Shown: positions 8,501-13,661 of the stretch, in pieces
How the letters are laid out: every line of letters starts with the position of its first letter
How positions within the stretch are numbered: position 1 is the stretch's first letter
Origin: Candidatus Stahliibacteriota bacterium
GTDB lineage: Bacteria; Hydrothermota; Tepidihabitantia; SM23-42
Reading direction: 5' to 3'
Assembly: GCA_030613445.1 (NCBI GenBank)
Contig: JAUWLY010000040.1
Coordinates: 1-13,661 of the forward strand
DNA: 13,661 nt
Notes under the pieces: model-generated
The model's input: the letters and a program-made list of their open reading frames with translations, nothing else
The model's database searches: none
What the model was told of the DNA's origin: nothing
Made by a program: the position numbers and the translations under genes

Positions 8501-9042
8501 TCCTGTTCGGTCGATTCGAGTCGCCGTTTTGTCTGTTCTCTACGTTCCTGATATTTCAAAATACCGGAGACATCATCAAACATCTCCTTGGTATTACCGT
8601 GTATTATCTTTTCAATCTCTGACAGTTCGAGAAACGAGTAGGTAAGCGTTCCAGAATTCAAAAACAAAGCCTGGATATCCTGGAGTCGACACTTAACCCG
8701 GTTTAAATAAAACTCACTTTCACCAGAACGATAGAACTTCCTTTTGATCTCAAATTCGCCGCCAAACTGCGGGAAAAAATCTTCATTTTCGATAGTAATG
8801 GAGATTTCAGTGAAATTCGCATCGTTTCTGGTATCTGGTGATACGTAAATCAAATCTTCTGTCTTTTCACAACGTAAAGCTTTCATGGACTGTTCACCAA
8901 AAACCCATCTGAGTGCATCAAAGATGTTTGATTTCCCGCTGCCATTGGGTCCAACAAAAGCGGTTATACCTTGGTCGAGCATGATTTTGGTTTCACCAGG
9001 AAATGACTTGAAACCGTATAGTTTTATCTCTTTGATTTTCAT
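5581..9042 (-). CDS. smc: Chromosome segregation/condensation protein SMC
   Basis: 1153 residues with full SMC architecture. N-terminal head: IKLYGFKSF, Walker A GPNGSGKSN (31-39), FGEQSMKALR. Coiled coil about 160-500, rich in Glu/Lys/Gln. Hinge about 510-650, strongly divergent (LLRDNITVTSDYESVIDICLG ... GFVTNDGILIRNGVIITERGE). Return coil to about 985. C-terminal head: signature LSGGERTLLAVSLLLAL, Walker B with catalytic Glu in PFCILDEIDAPLDDANV, and H-loop VVIITHNRATMEYADYLYGL. SMC dimers with kleisin and KITE partners load and extrude DNA loops. Unusually, the Q-loop region reads LTYSFLELSEIEKII where the family has the pattern YSIIxQGxVEEIL: the conserved Gln-Gly is missing, Leu at 140 in the Gln position. 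The rest of the ATPase looks intact. The ATG at 9042 gives the expected MKIKEIKLYGFKSF start, though no strong ribosome site precedes it. The gap to the YhaM-like gene is 39 bases. Confidence 0.96.
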   Translation of the reverse strand: MKIKEIKLYGFKSFPGETKIMLDQGITAFVGPNGSGKSNIFDALRWVFGEQSMKALRCEKTEDLIYVSPDTRNDANFTEISITIENEDFFPQFGGEFEIKRKFYRSGESEFYLNRVKCRLQDIQALFLNSGTLTYSFLELSEIEKIIHGNTKEMFDDVSGILKYQERREQTKRRLESTEQDLLRLEDIIHEMQRSLRSLRRQVRQTRLFQELKEEYKVLTLFILKNDFKISLDELTKIQKQRNSIEAQGQSVMQEIKLLEEKREELKEEMAQVENTKKDTLLRIAVVDELLEELLTKINSKEAETRQITLANERTITSIKEKEELLLNARNRLEEYGSKKVEITRQIDQIKTSIQMQQEELEAVNTKYSSLAEALKEKDELTVDHQADVQTYRNQLTKLRFEKENKETILSRISEEYNTQQVEIDTSRRSMKQLEDELDDVVKDQAELSRQLEQANSNLTDNERRLDELVNDLVNRQDDLAECKLIVDTLTHRLKDKSSVKEIAENFKNRNKGLLRDNITVTSDYESVIDICLGDILNYYLIYDYKAKDFSNIPEGRFGFINVKTSHEAESPVEITEGLTPVAQFVEFKSSQTVLKNLLAGYFLVEDFNKAQTLSSKYHGCGFVTNDGILIRNGVIITERGEIGFFKISQRLEEYERKFETLKNEIIFANEEKKRLTTEQKTIKNQIDEENNRLFKTDIRKSERSMKLNELKRHLEKVSNKHDGIGSDKKAARDDIEQILGEIHEIETRIEEAEETSKKIEDERRGLIEKSQGIERDIKDQNTLLNEKKMEAVVCNERFNSIVTGIEQLKSEIVTMERDIGVLKQDRGAKSLDEVEHQIARLKEEMDSKKRQKADVEALLPEKFIENLTHRLNDIFDQLAEKQKSHEENQNRIMQLKYESFQLNHKKDEVWEKAEEKFNVDLRDYIPEEDIPNAESRLVEVRGKLEKLGEVNPLSLELYENEKKRLDEFLTQRDDIITAKSSLLRSIDELDTRARERFVTIFDEVKKEFNFVFSKFFEGGQADLVLSDPGNPLTSKIDIAVRMKGKRLKVINQLSGGERTLLAVSLLLALYLVKPAPFCILDEIDAPLDDANVVRFNKFLRDLSQRTQVVIITHNRATMEYADYLYGLTMEKPGQSKIISAKLADLEKLNLDA

Positions 9043-9081
9043 AGAAAATGCATCCGAACCAATACAAATCTCTCCGTCATC

Positions 9082-10035
9082 TTAATAGTCCTCACGCAGA
9101 TAGATCTCCCGTTCCAAATACGGGTGGTAATCACTCCACTCTTTTTCCCTCCCTTTGTTTTTCTTCATTTCGCTCATCATGATCTCAACTTTGGAATCCA
9201 GATTATCAATGAAGTGCAGGACCAAAGCCTCCAAAAAATTCGGTCGTCTGGGCGATCCCCATTCGTATTCCCCGTGGTGCGACAGTATCATGTGCAACAA
9301 CATAAATCTCAATGGCCCGGGGAAATCGGCGATTTGTTTAATCCTCTCGGCAACAAGCTCATAACCTATGACAATATGCCCTAACAGTCTGCCTTGCGTG
9401 GAGAAATCGAGTTTTCGCGCATAAGTATATTCATAGATCTTGCCGATATCGTGCAGGATACCTGCGGTGATCAACAGATCAAGATCCAGCGTTTCATACA
9501 CCGTCTTCATTCCATCGGCTAACTTCAGAACGTTGCGCGTGTGAACGAGCAAACCTCCGAGATAGGCGTGGTGAATCCGTTTTGCAGCCGGAGCACGTTT
9601 GAATTTTTCGATGAGCTCCTTGTCGTCAAAGAAGTCATCCAATAGCTGCTTAAGGTATTTATTCTGAACCTTGCTGCGAAAGTTGTTTATCTCCTCAAAA
9701 ACCTGATTGATGTCCTCATCAGTTTGAGGAAGGAAATCTTTAGGTTCTGTTTCGTTTTCAGAAACAGGCTTTATTGAACTAACAACAATCTGTAGACGTT
9801 CGTTATACTCATTTACATTACCAACAACAAAAACAAAATCACCGGTCGAGAGTATATTGACGCTTTCAACCACATTATCCCATGCAATACCCTCAATACT
9901 CCCGCTGCGGTCAGTAAATTCAAGGACTGCGTAAGACCCACCGTCTTTCTTGTCTTTGATTGATTTCTTGGAGAGAACAAAAATCTCCTTAACAGTCTGA
10001 CCTGATCTCAACTCTTCGACGTATTGGCTTTTCAT
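9082..10035 (-). CDS. yhaM: YhaM-family 3'-5' exoribonuclease (OB fold plus HD domain)
   Basis: 317 residues, close to the usual length of about 310-320 for YhaM. Residues 10-95 form an OB-type nucleic-acid-binding fold (VKEIFVLSKKSIKDKKDGGSY, GIAWDN, VGNVNEYNERLQIVV). Residues 130-290 form an HD phosphohydrolase domain: HHAYLGGLLVHT (His 165), ILHDIGK (His 195, Asp 196), GHIVIGYEL (His 220), LSHHGEYEWGSPRRP (His 253/254) and HFIDNLDSK (Asp 277/280), a complete metal-binding set. Family members degrade short RNA, and sometimes single-stranded DNA, in the 3'-5' direction in the cytoplasm. It lies in a same-strand run between the coiled-coil membrane protein and smc, with gaps of 63 and 39 bases. 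No clear ribosome site was found before the ATG. An inverted repeat sits upstream. Other HD functions are less likely given the fused OB fold. Confidence 0.88.
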   Translation of the reverse strand: MKSQYVEELRSGQTVKEIFVLSKKSIKDKKDGGSYAVLEFTDRSGSIEGIAWDNVVESVNILSTGDFVFVVGNVNEYNERLQIVVSSIKPVSENETEPKDFLPQTDEDINQVFEEINNFRSKVQNKYLKQLLDDFFDDKELIEKFKRAPAAKRIHHAYLGGLLVHTRNVLKLADGMKTVYETLDLDLLITAGILHDIGKIYEYTYARKLDFSTQGRLLGHIVIGYELVAERIKQIADFPGPLRFMLLHMILSHHGEYEWGSPRRPNFLEALVLHFIDNLDSKVEIMMSEMKKNKGREKEWSDYHPYLEREIYLREDY

Positions 10036-10050
10036 TTTATAATGGACTTC

Positions 10051-10100
10051 AACCCTGCAAATGGGTCTGTTTTGTTATCACAACAGTCAATGTGCAGGTT
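10051..10100 (-). promoter_or_regulatory. Inverted repeat between the coiled-coil membrane protein gene and yhaM
   Basis: AACCCTGCA (10051-10059) and TGCAGGTT (10093-10100) are complementary except for one bulged base and enclose about 33 bases. The distal arm overlaps the last bases of the upstream gene's stop codon. It could be an mRNA processing or stability element inside the operon; the stem is short and the loop long, so this is tentative. Confidence 0.25.
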
Positions 10101-11094
10101 ATTTCTTGGGCGTCTCCAGATGTAGAATCTTCTTCTTTATCAAATCCAGTTTCTCATGCAGGGTATTCTCCTCTTTTTTCTCCGCCTCAAGAGCATTACG
10201 TACTTCTTCTCGCTTCTGTGATAATAAAGTAACCTCTTTCATTAACCTTTGTTCCTCTGCCTTTTGCTTGCCCAATCGATCAAGGACATCTGCCTCTGTC
10301 TCCTTTAGTTTCTCAATAGACTGCATGATCGGATTCTCTTCAATTTCTCGCTTTTTTGCTTCATACTCATCTTTAATTTTTTGCAGAGACTTCTTTGCTT
10401 CACCTGCCTTGCTTTGCAGCTCATCGAATTCCTGTTGGACACGTTGCTGGTCTTTTTTCAGCGATTCAATCTTAGGTGAAAATACTTCCTCTTGCCGTTT
10501 GTTGATATTCTCAACTATCTTCGCCTCCAGATTCCGCTGCATTGAGAACATAATAGCAAAAACCACAATCGCCAACACAATACCAACAATGAGGACGATC
10601 GGATTTGAACCGGCGGCTGCTTTCATCGCAGGGACATCAGGTTTAGCCCCAAAATAAAGTGCGCCGACCTGCGTCTTGCCAATTTTAATGCTAAACCCAC
10701 CCTCAAATAGACCATTATTCTCCTTCACAACACTTGAACCTGATTTGAGCAGGGTTGAGCTATACATTTTATTGATGCTCTTAGGATCACTTGAGGCGAT
10801 GACTTTATTTTTTGCATCGGTGAAGTGAATATATATCAACTCTGATTGATCGCGACGGAAGCGAATAATGATTTCGTCCAAATTACCGACTTCTTCCATG
10901 ATAATCGCATCTTCAACAAAAGTGGCGTGAGCAATCAAATTACCAACATCGATAAATTTTCTTGTCAGCACTTCTTTAACAGTTGTGTCACCTCCACTTG
11001 TTTCTGAAGCCAGAAACTTGGGGCTAAGAAAAAAGAAAACTGACAGAAGAACAATTAGAATGCAAGGAATTATTGCAAAACCTATTTTTGACAT
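10099..11094 (-). CDS. Membrane protein with Cache-like periplasmic domain and cytoplasmic coiled coil
   Basis: 331 residues; no named family recognised. TM helix 1 is at about 6-24 (FAIIPCILIVLLSVFFFLS) and TM helix 2 at about 165-184 (PIVLIVGIVLAIVVFAIMF). The 28-160 segment between them, predicted outside the inner membrane, has the rhythm of a Cache/PAS-like sensor fold (LIYIHFTDAKNKVIASSDP ... FEGGFSIKIGKTQVGALYFG). From about 190 to 327 the protein is a continuous Glu/Lys/Gln-rich heptad region, a long cytoplasmic coiled coil, with no kinase, GGDEF, HAMP or methyl-accepting motif. It resembles a receptor without an output enzyme, so the coiled coil may bind a partner. Its ATG directly follows the TAG of the barrel gene, and AGGAGG at 11099-11104, inside the barrel's last codons, is its ribosome site: tight coupling. 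It lies upstream of yhaM, smc and ftsY. Confidence 0.75.
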   Translation of the reverse strand: MSKIGFAIIPCILIVLLSVFFFLSPKFLASETSGGDTTVKEVLTRKFIDVGNLIAHATFVEDAIIMEEVGNLDEIIIRFRRDQSELIYIHFTDAKNKVIASSDPKSINKMYSSTLLKSGSSVVKENNGLFEGGFSIKIGKTQVGALYFGAKPDVPAMKAAAGSNPIVLIVGIVLAIVVFAIMFSMQRNLEAKIVENINKRQEEVFSPKIESLKKDQQRVQQEFDELQSKAGEAKKSLQKIKDEYEAKKREIEENPIMQSIEKLKETEADVLDRLGKQKAEEQRLMKEVTLLSQKREEVRNALEAEKKEENTLHEKLDLIKKKILHLETPKK

Positions 11095-11946
11095 CTATCC
11101 TCCTATGCTTACAGATAATCTATGGCATCCCCCAAGATCAAAATAAGGGGAATAAGTATAGTCAATGCAGAGCGCGTTTGTTCTCAATGAAAAACCAGCA
11201 GTCAATCCAGCAAGAAACTCCAGACCACTACTTTCCGTTCTGATCGACGAGAGGAGTGTATTGTATGATGCCTTCAATTCAAGATTAGGCACAACCGAGT
11301 ACCCCCCTCCAATTCTAACGCCGAAATCCATTAAGGCTGGTTTTACAATATCCAGTCCAAACCAACCATCAATAAACCGCTTTATACCACCAAAATTGAC
11401 TTCATAGGGAAGTAACTCTAGGCTATCAATATATGGCTTGAACCCTGAACCGATGTTCTTGAGCGCAAAGCCAATTTGAACATCGGATCCTTCCCAAAGG
11501 TATATCATCCCAAGATCAATACCTGCACCCAGAGAATACAGCGTATCAATCCTGGCATATATTGCTTTTATTGACAGGCCAATTGCGACATCTCTATAGA
11601 AGAACCCCTTACCCACATTGAAATCCATGAAATGGACGCCGAAACTGCCGTGTTCAGCACCCCACTCATCGGTCTTCCTTATTTGTCCGCCATAGAAATA
11701 TTTAATGCCTAAACCAAGCTGATCTTTCTCGTATCCTAAATAGCCAAAATGGGTATCACCGATATAGGAAAGGTATGAAGCTGAATAAAAGGAGCCGAAG
11801 TTGTATGATAAGCCGGCTGGATTATAGCTTATACTGTAGCCATCACCAAATTGCGCATAGCCCATACCGACTCGATGTGCGATCGGATCAACTAATAAGT
11901 ATTCAAAACCAATATTGGCTGTAATCAACAAAATAAGCGTCAACAT
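11095..11946 (-). CDS. PorV/PorQ-like outer-membrane beta-barrel protein
   Basis: 283 residues from the ATG at 11946. A TTG at 11964 would add six residues, but GGAGG at 11951-11955 sits 4 bases before the ATG and the signal peptide (MLTLILLITANIGF) starts there, so the ATG is chosen. The mature N-terminus HRVGMGYAQFGDGYSISYNPAGL follows the PorV/PorQ/UPF0164 pattern (MG.A....D..a..yNPAgL). The rest is alternating aromatic and small residues with Gly, Tyr and turns (FGYLGYEKDQLGLGIKYFYGG; YSLGAGIDLGMIYLW; GVRIGGGYSV), as in transmembrane beta strands, ending HRLSVSIGG without the terminal aromatic residue typical of many barrels. PorV proteins carry T9SS cargo to the attachment complex in Bacteroidetes; the same role here is inference, supported by two cargo-like tails in the window. 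It heads the five-gene run. Confidence 0.75.
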   Translation of the reverse strand: MLTLILLITANIGFEYLLVDPIAHRVGMGYAQFGDGYSISYNPAGLSYNFGSFYSASYLSYIGDTHFGYLGYEKDQLGLGIKYFYGGQIRKTDEWGAEHGSFGVHFMDFNVGKGFFYRDVAIGLSIKAIYARIDTLYSLGAGIDLGMIYLWEGSDVQIGFALKNIGSGFKPYIDSLELLPYEVNFGGIKRFIDGWFGLDIVKPALMDFGVRIGGGYSVVPNLELKASYNTLLSSIRTESSGLEFLAGLTAGFSLRTNALCIDYTYSPYFDLGGCHRLSVSIGG

Positions 11947-11963
11947 TGAACCTCCAACAGACA

Positions 11964-11991
11964 ATTATAATGACAATTGTAATAAAGTCAA
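11964..11991 (-). promoter_or_regulatory. Promoter of the barrel-to-ftsY operon with tandem 12-bp repeat
   Basis: Read on the - strand: TTGACT (11986-11991), a 16-base spacer, then a perfect TATAAT (11964-11969). Transcription would start near 11957, leaving only about 11 bases before the ATG at 11946, with GGAGG in them. The spacer and -10 box are covered by two adjacent 12-bp copies (11960-11971 and 11972-11983) differing at one base, so a repressor could bind across the promoter. The -35 box lies 5 bases past the stop of the RseC-family gene. Confidence 0.65.
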
Positions 11992-11996
11992 GTATT

Positions 11997-12401
11997 TTAT
12001 GATTTTATAACCTCCACAACATTCGGCAGCAACTTACCCCGTTTACGAAAGTAAGTATCCATAATTTTGGCAAATATCAAACCCAAAGCAAAGCCGACAA
12101 GCCCTGATATGACCATATACCACCCTCCACGCCGGTTAGCTATGAGCATAGCACTCAGCCCAAGCAGAACCGGAAATACGAAAAGGAAAAAGACCGCAAT
12201 CATACTTTGCTTTGCTGAAGTTTCCACAAAAACTTCGTCGCCAACCTTGGCGCCGATTCTGTTACCTGCCTCCATGATCATATTTTTGCCTGCGGGTCGA
12301 CAAACACTGGAAGATGGACAGCTTTTGCATGCTTCACTCGGCTTAATACTTATTCGTGCGACCGAACCTGTTATTTCAATAACTCTGCCTTTTTCTCTCA
12401 T
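11997..12401 (-). CDS. RseC/MucC-family membrane protein
   Basis: 134 residues with the RseC/MucC layout. The N-terminal cytoplasmic part (GRVIEITGSVARISI) carries Cys25, Cys28 and Cys34 in ACKSCPSSSVC, the conserved cysteine group, followed by the small domain GAKVGDEVFVE. Two TM helices follow at about 66-88 (MIAVFFLFVFPVLLGLSAML) and 91-113 (WYMVISGLVGFALGLIFA), then a basic tail (FRKRGK). Known relatives modulate sigma-E signalling or, beside Rnf genes, help keep the SoxR iron-sulfur cluster reduced; in other phyla they are often alone and the partner is unknown. No Rnf, RseA or SoxR gene is visible here. No ribosome site precedes the ATG, but a promoter lies immediately upstream. The 31 bases between its stop codon and the TTG option for the barrel hold the next promoter and no terminator, so read-through is possible. 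Confidence 0.85.
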   Translation of the reverse strand: MREKGRVIEITGSVARISIKPSEACKSCPSSSVCRPAGKNMIMEAGNRIGAKVGDEVFVETSAKQSMIAVFFLFVFPVLLGLSAMLIANRRGGWYMVISGLVGFALGLIFAKIMDTYFRKRGKLLPNVVEVIKS

Positions 12402-12407
12402 TAATAA

Positions 12408-12435
12408 AGTATATATCTATTAAAGTCAGAGTCAA
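12408..12435 (-). promoter_or_regulatory. Promoter of the RseC-family gene, probably leaderless
   Basis: On the - strand TTGACT (12430-12435) is followed after 16 bases by TATACT (12408-12413, 5/6). Only TTATTA separates the -10 box from the ATG at 12401, so transcription should start at or next to the start codon. No Shine-Dalgarno sequence is present, which fits. Confidence 0.55.
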
Positions 12436-12539
12436 GCTACAGCGTAAGTTCGTGCTGAATGGGGTCACAATGAAAAATAAGGATATCAAGCAAGCATATG
12501 AGCAGATAATTTGCTGCCCAGACGAGCATTACTATTCTT

Positions 12540-12575
12540 AACAAAAAGACAAAAAAACTTTTTACAACAGTTCTT
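12540..12575 (-). terminator. Possible weak intrinsic terminator after the repeat protein gene
   Basis: On the - strand, downstream of the stop at 12590, an AACT/AGTT 4-bp stem is followed by a run of T and then a second T-rich stretch. The stem is very short, so termination is uncertain. The rest of the 12402-12589 gap shows only the promoter above. Confidence 0.2.
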
Positions 12576-12589
12576 CATCTTTCCTTCTT

Positions 12590-13661
12590 TTACCTAATTA
12601 AAATAAATTTACTTAACCTTGATTTTTCTTCTTTCATAAAAATGAAATAGACTCCAGGGATTAGGCTCGAAAGGCTGACATATGGATTCTGTGGAGTAAT
12701 AGCTCGCTTCAGAACTTCCCGACCAAGAACATCAAAAATCTTCACCTCAATATGCTTACTTATTCCTGCTAATCTGAGAATATTACCATAAACCAGGCCA
12801 GGGATTCTAAAATCACTTACTTTTTTACTGGTTTCTTCTTCAATGCCAATATCTGGTTCCGTCTTTATAAGATAAACATCGTAACCACCAACGCCAGACA
12901 AAAATGTTGATCCAGTAATGATGTAGCCATTATCGGTTGTCTGTTGAACCGAATAGCCAATCTCATCATTATCTTCTCTACCAACAACCTTTGTCCAGAG
13001 AGTGTCGCCATTGGCATTGGTCTTTATGAGATAAACATCATCATCATCAAACGAAGATGTTCCCCCAGCAATGATGTAGCCATTATCAGTGGTCTGTTGA
13101 GCCGAATAGCCAATCTCATCATTATCTTCTCTACCAACCACGTTTGTCCATAGCGTGTCACCATTGGTATTGGTTTTTATGAGATAAACATCATCAGCAC
13201 CGGCACCGAATGAATTTGTTGCTCCGGTAATGATGTAGCCACCATCATTGGTCTGTTGAACTGACCAAGCTCCATCATCAGCTATCCCTCCATAGGTCCT
13301 TGTCCAGATACTATCACCGTTGGCATCAGTTTTTATTAGATAAACATCAAAATCACCGGGACCAAACGAATTTGTCCACCCAGCAATGATGTATCCACTA
13401 TCAGTGGTCTGTTGAACTGATGTGCTTATGTCCCAGTTTGTCCCTCCGTAGGTCTTGGTCCATAGCATGTCACCATTGGCGTCGGTTTTTATAAGATAAA
13501 CATCGTAAGTTCCAGCGCCAAACGAATATGTATATCCAACAATGATGTAGCCATTATCAACGGTTTGCTGAACTGACCAACCCCAGTCGTCATCTGTTCC
13601 TCCGTATGTCTTTGTCCAGAGAGTATCGCCATTAGCATTGGTTTTTATGAGATAAACATCA
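12590..13661 (-). CDS. Secreted tandem-repeat protein with T9SS-like tail, 3' part
   Basis: The frame is open to the window edge, so the gene starts beyond it; the ATG at 13468 is only an internal Met. About 356 residues are visible. They contain four complete and one partial copy of a roughly 52-residue repeat with the pattern LWTKTYGG...D...SVQQTTDNGYIIAGxTxSFGxGxxDVYLIKTDANGD, which probably folds as blades of a propeller-like domain; the D-A-N-G-D turns may bind calcium. Two adjacent copies are nearly identical. A linker (DIGIEEETS) leads to a C-terminal domain of about 75 residues (ISKHIEVKIFDVLGREVLK ... LIPGVYFIFMKEE ... LSKFILIR) like the tail of the beta-helix protein at the other end of the window. 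The NPF motif usual in such tails is not evident. It is probably a surface or secreted protein of unknown function. Confidence 0.82.
   Translation of the reverse strand, partial: DVYLIKTNANGDTLWTKTYGGTDDDWGWSVQQTVDNGYIIVGYTYSFGAGTYDVYLIKTDANGDMLWTKTYGGTNWDISTSVQQTTDSGYIIAGWTNSFGPGDFDVYLIKTDANGDSIWTRTYGGIADDGAWSVQQTNDGGYIITGATNSFGAGADDVYLIKTNTNGDTLWTNVVGREDNDEIGYSAQQTTDNGYIIAGGTSSFDDDDVYLIKTNANGDTLWTKVVGREDNDEIGYSVQQTTDNGYIITGSTFLSGVGGYDVYLIKTEPDIGIEEETSKKVSDFRIPGLVYGNILRLAGISKHIEVKIFDVLGREVLKRAITPQNPYVSLSSLIPGVYFIFMKEEKSRLSKFILIR
12871..13661 (-). repeat. Tandem coding repeats of about 156 bp
   Basis: The marker GATAAACATC (+ strand) starts at 12871, 13030, 13183, 13339, 13495 and 13651, giving periods of 159, 153, 156, 156 and 156 bases. 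All are multiples of three and correspond to 51-53 codons, so the reading frame is kept. A 37-base block is identical between 12949-12985 and 13102-13138, which points to a recent duplication or gene conversion. Confidence 0.9.

Noticed and set aside
10085..10090. TTGACT on the - strand before yhaM as a possible internal promoter
   Set aside because: No acceptable -10 box lies 15-19 bases downstream.
10061..10657. Long + strand open frame opposite the coiled-coil protein gene
   Set aside because: Its Ser/Phe/Cys-rich translation is the mirror of Glu/Lys-rich coiled-coil codons; it has no ribosome site and no family signature.
11947..11964. TTG start for the barrel protein
   Set aside because: The extra six codons contain the GGAGG ribosome site of the ATG at 11946, and the signal peptide begins at that ATG.
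12470..12541. Small + strand reading frame of 23 residues
   Set aside because: It begins after a GGGG-containing stretch, has no recognisable family or conserved feature and is short enough to occur by chance.
12871..13661. Regularly spaced repeats as a possible CRISPR array
   Set aside because: Units are about 156 bases, in frame and translated into a conserved protein repeat; there are no unique spacers.

Overview
The window is about 13.7 kb of chromosomal bacterial DNA with low to moderate G+C, closely packed genes and the standard code. It looks like a diderm (Gram-negative type) bacterium. It encodes a PorV/PorQ-like outer-membrane barrel and two exported proteins whose C-terminal tails resemble type IX secretion (T9SS) sorting tails. 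It also encodes a YhaM-type OB-HD ribonuclease, commonest in Firmicutes but found elsewhere, and divergent SMC and FtsY proteins. This mix fits an uncultured lineage such as candidate phylum WOR-3 or a relative in the wider FCB assemblage. That assignment is inference; no rRNA or tRNA gene is present to settle it.

Left part, + strand (1-4700). The 3' end of a GT4 glycosyltransferase overlaps a complete PIG-L/LmbE deacetylase by 23 bases; this pairing is typical of pathways that make and then deacetylate a GlcNAc conjugate. Next come a G+C-rich hairpin, a near-consensus sigma-70 promoter and a secreted beta-helix protein with a sorting tail. A decayed C-terminal fragment of a second PIG-L-like gene follows. 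Then comes an EamA (DMT) transporter whose promoter lies so close to its ATG that the mRNA is probably leaderless.

Middle and right part, - strand (11946 down to 4749). A consensus promoter precedes a run of five genes: PorV/PorQ-like barrel, a membrane protein with a Cache-like outer domain and a cytoplasmic coiled coil, yhaM-like RNase, smc and ftsY. Spacings are 0, 63, 39 and -8 bases, so they probably form one operon linking envelope, RNA decay, chromosome organisation and protein targeting. Upstream sits an RseC/MucC-family redox membrane protein with its own, probably leaderless, promoter. The right edge holds the 3' part of a secreted protein made of about 52-residue tandem repeats with a sorting tail.

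No mobile element, CRISPR array, tRNA or rRNA was seen. The most notable points are the missing Q-loop glutamine in SMC, the unusual barrel/sensor/RNase/SMC/FtsY operon, the leaderless promoters, and the remnant deacetylase.
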